Positions 1 to 4,909 of a DNA stretch of 5,180 nucleotides are shown here, piece by piece. The notes beneath the pieces were generated by a model. The model had not been told where the DNA came from. It saw only the letters and a list, made by a program, of their open reading frames with translations, and searched no databases. Source of the stretch: Gammaproteobacteria bacterium (GTDB taxonomy: Bacteria; Pseudomonadota; Gammaproteobacteria; Pseudomonadales; Azotimanducaceae); the NCBI GenBank assembly GCA_027295975.1, contig JAPUJX010000005.1, positions 1 to 5,180 on the forward strand, in the 5' to 3' direction. Positions within the stretch are counted from its first letter, which is position 1. The number at the start of each line of letters is the position of its first letter. A program made the translations under genes and the position numbers.

Positions 1-55
1 TAAGGGAAGCAGGAATCAATCCCAGGGTTTTCAGTGGCGATGGGATCTCGGAGAC

Positions 56-961
56 TTGAACCTCAACGACCAACTGGGTGGATTGATTTCGGACACCGTG
101 TCAAACGTCCTGAACGATATGTTGCGCGGAGGTGGTCGCAGCAAATTTCGCGGCCTCGATGGAAGATGGGTGAACGACACCAACCGTGCCCAGCTATCAC
201 ACCTGGAAACGCCCTCTGGCGAGGGTTTTACCGTCGAGGACAATAATATAAGCGCCGCCCATATTGCGAAGTTGGTGCTCGAGAACTCCAAGTTCATAGG
301 CAACTCGCTGCAGGGTGGCCGCATTTACGACCTCGTACTGTCCGACAGCGAAATCAGTAACAATCATCTCCACGGGGCCTCCATCACCGAAAGTGAACTC
401 ACCCACTCCACCCTGAACAACGTCAAATTGAACGGTGCCGCTTTTGACAAACTCGAACTTCGCGATTCCGAGATCGAGGGCGGTGAATGGAACGGCGCAA
501 ACATGAAAAACGTCGTGCTGGCGGGCAGCCGATTGATTGAGATCGAGATCAACGGCGGGCGTTTCAAGGACGTCACCCTTGAAGCCGACACGGTTGTCGA
601 ACGGTTGCGTCTGGTCGGTTCCTCCTGGCGGCGTTGTAAGCTTTCGAACACGACATTTCAGGACGTGACGATGTCCAGGCAGGACATCAGCGATCTGGTT
701 TGCGAGTCGACCGTATTAACCGACGTTCGATTCAAATCCGATTGGCAGAAACCGGCAAAAGGCCTGACGATGCGTAATTTTCAGGCAAACAACGTGCGGT
801 TTCGAGATTGCCAATTCGACAATACCGAGTTTCTCGACTGCGCGATTGATGGTCTCAGGTTCGAAGGCGTGGATTTTTCGGGGATGACGCTTACCAGTTC
901 GATCGAGTTTCATGAGTATGAGAAACAAACAAGGGGCAACCGGAGTAAAACACATGAGTAA
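56..961 (+). CDS. Pentapeptide-repeat protein (right-handed beta-helix), 5' end uncertain
   Basis: The protein is built almost entirely of five-residue repeats, the signature of a right-handed quadrilateral beta-helix. Counting from the TTG at 56, a large hydrophobic residue (L, I, F, W, M or V) falls at every fifth position from residue 65 to 180 without a break. Small residues (A, S, G, V, N) dominate two positions earlier, as in the A(D/N)LXX consensus. The register shifts by one at V180-V181 and continues to F226. A linker near residues 227-236 (SDWQKPAKG) interrupts it, and a last block runs from about 239 to 279 (F249, F254, F259, I264, F269, F274). The C-terminal tail is charged. No signal peptide or membrane segment is visible, so it is probably cytosolic. 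The start is unclear: TTG 56 has only a weak GGGA (42-45) upstream, the frame is open leftwards to base 2, and GTG 98 or ATG 119 are later options. The stop overlaps the next gene. The fold is confident; the function is unknown. A Qnr/MfpA-like DNA mimic cannot be inferred from this. Confidence 0.85.
   Translation: MNLNDQLGGLISDTVSNVLNDMLRGGGRSKFRGLDGRWVNDTNRAQLSHLETPSGEGFTVEDNNISAAHIAKLVLENSKFIGNSLQGGRIYDLVLSDSEISNNHLHGASITESELTHSTLNNVKLNGAAFDKLELRDSEIEGGEWNGANMKNVVLAGSRLIEIEINGGRFKDVTLEADTVVERLRLVGSSWRRCKLSNTTFQDVTMSRQDISDLVCESTVLTDVRFKSDWQKPAKGLTMRNFQANNVRFRDCQFDNTEFLDCAIDGLRFEGVDFSGMTLTSSIEFHEYEKQTRGNRSKTHE
942..945 (+). promoter_or_regulatory. Ribosome binding site GGAG for the DUF2089 gene
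   Basis: GGAG lies 8 bases before the ATG at 954, inside the last codons of the pentapeptide-repeat gene. It favours the ATG at 954 over the in-frame start at 912, which would need a 50-base overlap. The position suggests translational coupling with the upstream gene. Confidence 0.65.
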
Positions 962-1331
962 TGCTCTCGCGATCGGAAGCCCGTGTCCCGCATGCGCGCA
1001 ACCAATGCATCCGAAGGTTCTGGAATGCGCCTGCGGCGTTCGCGTCGAAGCACCCATCTCGGTAAACGAGTTCGCCTTGCTTTCGCCTGAACAGCTGCAT
1101 CTGCTGCGAATTTTCCTGAAATGCGAAGGACGAATTCGAGATATGGAAGCAGCGCTGGGGATCAGCTATCCGACGGTCAAAATTCGTATCAAGGAACTCA
1201 AAGAAGCGTTGAAGATCGCTGATGACGATTCGCCGGAAAAACCCCCAACACTCGATCTGGAGGACGTCCTGTCCGGGCTGGAAAGGGGTGAACTGTCGGC
1301 CGACGAGGCGATCGATCGTTTGCAGGACTAA
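954..1331 (+). CDS. DUF2089-type zinc-ribbon/HTH protein
   Basis: This 125-residue protein has the layout of the DUF2089 family. An N-terminal metal-binding knuckle (C11-P-A-C14 and C25-A-C27) comes first. The segment FALLSPEQLHLLRIFLKCEG (residues 40-59) follows, leading into a helix-turn-helix (about 59-86) with the family-like motif LGISYPTVKIRIKELKEAL. A linker of about 14 residues leads to a C-terminal acidic helical hairpin, LEDVLSGLERGELSADEAI (102-120), which resembles the short SHOCT-like module found at the end of some DUF2089 and DUF4097 proteins. The family is generally regarded as putative DNA-binding regulators; no target is known to me. The second cysteine pair is C-x-C rather than the more usual C-x-x-C. 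The gene overlaps the upstream pentapeptide gene by 8 bases, so the two are probably coexpressed. The family call is confident; a regulatory role is inferred from the HTH. Confidence 0.85.
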   Translation: MSNALAIGSPCPACAQPMHPKVLECACGVRVEAPISVNEFALLSPEQLHLLRIFLKCEGRIRDMEAALGISYPTVKIRIKELKEALKIADDDSPEKPPTLDLEDVLSGLERGELSADEAIDRLQD

Positions 1332-2233
1332 ATGTCGACCCAGTGAACTACCCTCGCAGCTACCGGCTGCTCGGAGAAATCACCGTATGCGGGACGAGTT
1401 ATCGTCACCTGGTAAGTGATGGGATCATCCATCACCGACCCGGTGGCAACAACGCCAACGATACCCACCTGATGGTCGACTGTAGTAGCGAAAGCGGGGC
1501 CACCGCCAGGAGCTATCAAACCTTCCAGATTCAAATCGGCAACCCACTGAGCAGAATCCCGAGTCGCCTGGAAGTTAGCCAGAGTCTCTGTGCCCATTAC
1601 AATACTGGACTTCACATTACCCAGTTCGTTCTCAACGTAACGAGCCGATTCTTCGTAATGTGAGATCACCTTCGCCGTGTTCGAAGATATGATGTAATCC
1701 TGATACGCAGGCAGGGCAACCGCTGCAAGGATGCCGATTACAACGGGGAATATGAGGACAACCATCCAGATCAGGCTTGTGCCGCCGTGCGTCGCAAGCC
1801 ATTGGATACGCTTTTCTCTGTTATCACTGTGAACCGCAGCCGTCGCCACCAGTCGGCGCAGCTTGCGAGCATATAACGCATTGGCAAACATAGGCATGAG
1901 AACAAAGTAGCAAACAAGCGAGATGACCGTTTGTGCGATCGCGCCAAAGGTCTCGCCCAGTGCGACGGTAATCACGCCAGCAAAAATCAGCGCGACAGGA
2001 AGGGCGAAGAAGTAGAGGAACCACGCTAACCAGAGTTTTCTGTATAACAACCAACCGGATGTGACAAAAAACGCAGGCCAATGCCATGAAGGGGTCCAGC
2101 TGTCTTCACCGGCATTCTCCAGATACCGAATGTAGTAATTCGTGTTGTTATCGCCAATTGCGACTTCCATCAAATCGAAGTCGTGTTCCTCGTTTAGCGT
2201 AGATTCGGGTGTGTTGTACGGGCTTTCACTCAT
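1328..2233 (-). CDS. DUF2628-like membrane protein fused to a type IV pilin-like domain
   Basis: This 301-residue protein has two parts. The N-terminus has SESPYNTP (residues 2-9), an acidic soluble stretch, then W50-H-W-P-A-F-F and G60-W-L-L-Y-R-K-L-W, the pattern of DUF2628 inner-membrane proteins. Hydrophobic segments follow at about 68-91 and 97-117, ending in a basic patch (RKLRR, 123-127). The second part starts after K141-R142 with a segment at about 152-176 ending GILAAVALPAYQDYI (167-181), almost identical to the N-terminal helix of type IV pilins. A soluble domain of about 120 residues follows; its end (about 247-299) resembles a minor-pilin headgroup ending in VVHW. G151-TSLIW aligns with the prepilin cleavage site G-FTLIE, but Glu at +5 is Trp, and the segment is internal, so processing is doubtful. 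The ATG at 2233 has AAGGAG (2244-2249) 10 bases upstream. The stop interlocks with the convergent DUF2089 gene. The architecture is clear; the function is unknown. Confidence 0.8.
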   Translation of the reverse strand: MSESPYNTPESTLNEEHDFDLMEVAIGDNNTNYYIRYLENAGEDSWTPSWHWPAFFVTSGWLLYRKLWLAWFLYFFALPVALIFAGVITVALGETFGAIAQTVISLVCYFVLMPMFANALYARKLRRLVATAAVHSDNREKRIQWLATHGGTSLIWMVVLIFPVVIGILAAVALPAYQDYIISSNTAKVISHYEESARYVENELGNVKSSIVMGTETLANFQATRDSAQWVADLNLEGLIAPGGGPAFATTVDHQVGIVGVVATGSVMDDPITYQVTITRPAYGDFSEQPVAARVVHWVDI

Positions 2234-2275
2234 TTGACTATTGCTCCTTGGTTAGCGGACGCAACAAACAGGTTC

Positions 2276-2303
2276 AGTATGCCGAGCGAGCGCACAGATT
2301 CAA
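2276..2303 (-). promoter_or_regulatory. Possible sigma-70 promoter for the DUF2628/pilin-like gene
   Basis: Reading the minus strand, TTGAAT (2303-2298) and CATACT (2281-2276) are separated by 16 bases; each matches four of six consensus positions. Transcription would begin near 2269, giving a leader of about 36 bases that contains the AAGGAG ribosome site. Moderate to weak, by eye only. Confidence 0.3.
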
Positions 2304-2433
2304 ACCGGCAACAGCGGGAAACCAGAAGTTCCTCTACCCGAGTTCCGGGCTGCATACCATCGGGTCAGGTAGTATTCGAGATGCGGGAACACTTCGCAGT
2401 TCCTCGTCTGTTTCTTTGGCGATTGGCCACGAT

Positions 2434-2440
2434 AAGGGGA
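2434..2440 (+). promoter_or_regulatory. Ribosome binding site AAGGGGA fixing a GTG start
   Basis: AAGGGGA ends 8 bases before GTG 2449. This decides the start of the GNAT gene: the same frame is open back to 2209, but the extra N-terminal residues resemble nothing, whereas the translation from GTG begins directly with the family's LLTTKRLILRGF. Confidence 0.7.
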
Positions 2441-2448
2441 ATTTTACC

Positions 2449-3048
2449 GTGCAGGTTTTACTAACAACCAAAAGGCTGATCCTCCGTGGATTTACGGCCG
2501 CAGATGCGGAGCACCTCTTCGAGCTCGACAACGACCCGGAGGTGATGCGTTACATCAACGGTGGCACGCCAACTTCGCTCGAAATCATTGAGCAGAAAAT
2601 CCTTCCCGTTTTCCTGAAGTACGACGAGCGGTTTCCAGGTTACGGTTTCTGGGCTGCGATCGAGAAAAACAGCCATGAGTTCTTAGGTTGGTTCGTGTTC
2701 AGGCCTGTAGGCGAAAACCCCCGGGAGGTGGAGATTGGTTACCGTTTTCACACACGTGCCTGGGGCCTGGGATACGCGACGGAAGGTGCTCGCGCACTGA
2801 TCGACAAAGGTTTTCGAGAAGGAGGCGCCACCTGTGTTACAGCGACTACTTATGAAGAGAACCAGTCTTCACGGCGCGTTCTGGAAAAGCTCGGCATGAA
2901 ATTTCGACGTTCGTTTCGTATCACATCCCAAGACCTCGCAAAGACGGACACTTCCCACACCACTTCTGTAGAGGTGTGGGATGGCGATGACCTGGAATAT
3001 TCTCTGGAAAAAACCGAGTGGGAAAAGGTGACTGCCCGGGGTGGCTGA
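2449..3048 (+). CDS. GNAT N-acetyltransferase, RimJ/RimL type
   Basis: This 199-residue protein is a member of the acetyl-CoA-dependent GNAT superfamily, of the Acetyltransf_3 (RimJ/RimL-like) kind. The N-terminus TTKRLILRGFTAADAEHLF (6-24) is typical, followed by N28-D-P-E-V-M-R-Y. The acetyl-CoA pyrophosphate loop (motif A) is R103-AWGLGYATEGARAL (103-117), preceded by EIGYRF (95-100). Motif B is N138-QSSRRVLEKLGMKF (138-152), ending in the usual LGM. The length fits a complete single-domain enzyme. RimJ and RimL acetylate ribosomal protein N-termini, but many relatives act on other amines, so the substrate is unknown. The GTG start is supported by AAGGGGA 8 bases upstream. The tail (about 160-199) is charged and less conserved; its codons contain a 9-bp perfect inverted repeat. 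It stands alone, with a 188-base gap before the next gene, so no operon context helps. Confidence 0.9.
   Translation: MQVLLTTKRLILRGFTAADAEHLFELDNDPEVMRYINGGTPTSLEIIEQKILPVFLKYDERFPGYGFWAAIEKNSHEFLGWFVFRPVGENPREVEIGYRFHTRAWGLGYATEGARALIDKGFREGGATCVTATTYEENQSSRRVLEKLGMKFRRSFRITSQDLAKTDTSHTTSVEVWDGDDLEYSLEKTEWEKVTARGG
2953..2981 (+). repeat. Perfect 9-bp inverted repeat inside the GNAT gene
   Basis: TCCCACACC (2953-2961) and GGTGTGGGA (2973-2981) are exact reverse complements around an 11-base loop, about 65 bases before the stop codon. No T-tract follows, so it is not an intrinsic terminator. It may be chance or an mRNA hairpin or protein site. Confidence 0.6.
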
Positions 3049-3236
3049 CACGGATCAGACCGAAGTCGCTGGTATCATCCTGATGTTGACAGCCCTGTGT
3101 ATCACCTGCTGGTAATTGCTCAGGCAAGAGGGTGAACAGAAGGACGTACAGTACTTTTCCTTTACGGTGTTAACATACCGCGCCTGGTTTTTCGTCAGCA
3201 ATTCGCAGCAAGTCGGTTGAGATTCGGAGATTCAAT
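3049..3236. other. Intergenic leader before the secreted-protein gene
   Basis: These 188 bases lie between two plus-strand genes. They contain a perfect -35-like TTGACA (3086-3091), a short imperfect hairpin with arms CGGTGT (3165-3170) and ATACCG (3175-3180) around TAAC, and GGTTTTT (3187-3193... region) several bases after that hairpin. No coding frame of interest and no tRNA is seen. The hairpin plus T-run could act as a weak terminator or leader structure, but the T-run is too far from the stem to be convincing. Confidence 0.5.
3086..3116 (+). promoter_or_regulatory. Possible sigma-70 promoter for the secreted-protein gene
   Basis: TTGACA at 3086-3091 is a perfect -35 box. The best -10 is GGTAAT at 3111-3116 (four of six), but the spacer is 19 bases, longer than the optimum of 17. 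It would give a 5' leader of more than 110 bases before the ATG at 3237. TAACAT at 3171-3176 is another -10-like site, without a good -35. Confidence 0.25.
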
Positions 3237-4289
3237 ATGATACCCAAGCTTCTCATTTCGGTTTCGTCTCTGGTGTTTTTGGGTGGCATTGCCCAAGCCG
3301 ACATACACCGCACCCTGTCCGGCAAACCCGACTTTACCGGGAACTACGATAGCGGAACCCTGACACCCCTGAACCGACCCGAAGAATTTGGTGATAAACA
3401 ATTCATGACTCGCGAGGAAGCAGACGAAATCAAAACGCGGGAGGCAACGCGCAGGCTGAGCGCGGATGAAACGAGCAACCCGGACCGCGAAGCACCTCCC
3501 GTTGGCGGGGACTCCGAGATACTCACCGGGGGTGCCGGTGGGGTGGGTGGCTATAACTCGTTCTGGCTCGACTTCGGCAGCGACGCTTCCGAGATCGACG
3601 GCCAATTTCGTACCTCCATCGTCTACGATCCACCAAATGGTCGACAACCGGAAAGAACCCCCGAAGGTGCAAAAAAACTTGCGGATAACTTTACTTCGTT
3701 TTCGTATCAGAACGACGGCACCGCGTCCTGGCTGGACAAAGAAGGACCGGGACCGTTCGACGGTCCGGAAAGCCTCGCGCTTGCCGAGCGATGTCTGGTG
3801 GGGTTCAGCGCCGGGCCGCCGATGCTGCCCGGTGTGTACAACAACTTCAAGAGAATCGTGCAGACCGAGGATCACATCGTGATCCTCATGGAAATGGTCC
3901 ATGACGCGCGTATCATCCGTCTCAATTCCGAACACGGACCCAAGGGCGACAGGTTATGGCTTGGCGATTCCATCGGTTGGTGGGAGGACGACACTCTGGT
4001 TGTCGATACCATCAACTTTCGGGAGCACACCGGGTTGTATGGCGGAGACGAAAATCTTCATCTGATCGAACACTTTTCGTTGCTTGAAAACGGCAACCTG
4101 CTCTACGACTTTACCGTGGATGATCCAACCGCCTGGACCGAACAGTGGAGTGGCGAGTACGCGTGGAAAAAGAGTGACGAAAAGGTATACGAGTACGCCT
4201 GTCACGAGGGCAACTACGCGATGGGTAACATTCTCCGGGGGGCCCGACTGCTGGAGAAAGAAACCCTGCAGCAAACCGGTGCCGAGTAA
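3237..4289 (+). CDS. Secreted protein of an uncharacterised family (YEYACHEGNY motif)
   Basis: This 350-residue protein begins with a clear Sec signal peptide: K4, a hydrophobic core at 5-18, and a likely signal peptidase I site AQA-D after residue 21, so it should be periplasmic or extracellular. The mature part starts GKPDFTGNYD (29-38), matching a family I recall as abundant in Gammaproteobacteria and Acidobacteria, where KPDFSGxW-like openings are usual. Other family-like segments are ERCL (184-187), PGVYNNF (198-204), QTEDHIVILMEMVHDARII (209-227), WLGDSIGWWEDDTLVVDTINF (starting 241), FTVDDPTAWT (292-301) and YEYACHEGNY (318-327). C186 and C322 are the only cysteines and could form a disulfide. 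A Gly-rich stretch lies at 98-105. No catalytic fold is recognised. The ATG has GGAG (3226-3229) 7 bases upstream. The gene converges on the HAD gene, with 14 bases between the stops. Function unknown. Confidence 0.85.
   Translation: MIPKLLISVSSLVFLGGIAQADIHRTLSGKPDFTGNYDSGTLTPLNRPEEFGDKQFMTREEADEIKTREATRRLSADETSNPDREAPPVGGDSEILTGGAGGVGGYNSFWLDFGSDASEIDGQFRTSIVYDPPNGRQPERTPEGAKKLADNFTSFSYQNDGTASWLDKEGPGPFDGPESLALAERCLVGFSAGPPMLPGVYNNFKRIVQTEDHIVILMEMVHDARIIRLNSEHGPKGDRLWLGDSIGWWEDDTLVVDTINFREHTGLYGGDENLHLIEHFSLLENGNLLYDFTVDDPTAWTEQWSGEYAWKKSDEKVYEYACHEGNYAMGNILRGARLLEKETLQQTGAE
3867..3887 (+). repeat. Perfect 9-bp hairpin inside the secreted-protein gene
   Basis: GAGGATCAC (3867-3875) and GTGATCCTC (3879-3887) are exact reverse complements around a 3-base loop (ATC). 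It lies in codons for the conserved EDHIVIL segment, so it may simply reflect codon choice over a conserved motif. No T-tract follows. Confidence 0.6.
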
Positions 4290-4303
4290 CGGATCATCAA
4301 TTT

Positions 4304-4909
4304 CTAAGCGCCTGACAAACCGGCCAGCGCGTCGATCCCACTGGCTGCATGCCGGGCAAATGACTCGTCGTCGGAATAACAGTACCCCGATCCTCCGATT
4401 GCTACCCAACGATCGATATTAGCTCGCTTGTTGTCGATGAGAATGGCTTCTTCGTTCGTACAGGACAAACCCATACGTTCTATTGCCAACCTGTTTAGAA
4501 TATTTTTGTCGATTGTACCTTCCTCCCACGAGGTCACGATTACCTCGCAGTTCGCAGCAAAACCACAGATCGGAACGACCACGTCGGAAAACAGATCGGG
4601 ATTCACCGTTACGATTGCCTGGGGAAGGTGCCGCGCTTTGAAAAACTCGTAAGTCTGCTGAAAGAAACTGATGTGGTTACAACGTTCGGTCATGTGCGCG
4701 ACGATCGACTCTTCGGAACGGCCCAGATGTTTTGACAGTTCGGCCGCAAACTCCCGGGTGTTCAACTCGCCCAGGCACCAGGCCGCACCAAGCCCATCGC
4801 CTTCGAAGGTATTGTAGATCTCCATCCATTCGGGGCTACCACTCCAGATGAACCGTTCATCACACAGGGTGTCCCCGAAATCCCAGAGCAAACAACTAAT
4901 TTGCGTCAC
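4304..4909 (-). CDS. HAD-superfamily hydrolase
   Basis: This is a 201-residue protein from the GTG at 4909. Motif I is L7-L-W-D10-F-G-D13-T-L-C-D17, with D10 as the expected nucleophile. Motif II is probably T101 in AIVTVNP (98-104), motif III K135 in GTIDKNI, and motif IV L157-I-D159-N-K-R-A-N164-I-D166, close to the IDDxxxN pattern of subfamily IA enzymes. A helical cap fits residues of about 17-90, as in haloacid dehalogenase-like and phosphoglycolate phosphatase-like members. Two family positions differ: the usual acid at nucleophile +2 is Gly (with Asp at +3), and the second Asp of motif IV is Asn. A phosphatase or other hydrolase is the best class call; the substrate is unknown. The GTG has GGGA (4919-4922) 9 bases upstream and places the nucleophile at residue 10, normal for the family. 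A TTG at 4939 would add 10 residues. It overlaps the upstream GNAT gene by 14 bases. Confidence 0.85.
   Translation of the reverse strand: MTQISCLLWDFGDTLCDERFIWSGSPEWMEIYNTFEGDGLGAAWCLGELNTREFAAELSKHLGRSEESIVAHMTERCNHISFFQQTYEFFKARHLPQAIVTVNPDLFSDVVVPICGFAANCEVIVTSWEEGTIDKNILNRLAIERMGLSCTNEEAILIDNKRANIDRWVAIGGSGYCYSDDESFARHAASGIDALAGLSGA

Larger units (their letters stand above)
2234..2448. other. Divergent intergenic region
   Basis: These 215 bases separate the minus-strand DUF2628/pilin-like gene from the plus-strand GNAT gene, so they should hold promoters for both. Open frames run through (for example from 2234 on the plus strand), but their translations are low-complexity S/R/T/P-rich peptides with no recognisable motif and I do not call them. 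No tRNA, terminator hairpin or repeat was found. The GNAT-side promoter is not obvious: TAGTAT at 2370-2375 is a fair -10 match but has no acceptable -35 partner. Confidence 0.6.

Noticed and set aside
34..246. Frame starting GTG 34/ATG 40 near the left end
   Set aside because: It overlaps the pentapeptide gene in another frame and encodes an arginine-rich, motif-free peptide.
912..953. Earlier in-frame start for the DUF2089 gene
   Set aside because: ATG 954 has a well-spaced GGAG and begins close to the zinc knuckle; the extra 14 residues overlap the upstream gene.
56..961. Calling the pentapeptide protein a Qnr-type quinolone resistance protein
   Set aside because: The repeats deviate from Qnr, the length is greater, and no gyrase-interaction features can be identified from sequence alone.
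2234..2330. Possible tRNA in the divergent intergenic region (sequence like a T-arm near ATTCAAACC)
   Set aside because: No matching acceptor, anticodon or T-stem pairing could be built on either strand.
2209..2448. 80-residue N-terminal extension of the GNAT gene, and an overlapping 76-codon frame from 2234
   Set aside because: The peptides have no recognisable motif, and the strong AAGGGGA plus GTG at 2449 starts exactly where the family begins.
3165..3193. Hairpin plus T-run as an intrinsic terminator for the GNAT gene
   Set aside because: The stem is short with a G-T pair, the T-run begins several bases after it, and it lies over 110 bases from the stop codon.
3750..3766. GGACCG/CGGTCC inverted repeat in the secreted-protein gene
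   Set aside because: Only six bases per arm in GC-rich coding sequence; expected by chance.
3195..3935. 246-codon minus-strand frame opposite the secreted-protein gene
   Set aside because: The plus-strand frame has a signal peptide, a ribosome site and family motifs; the antisense translation has none.
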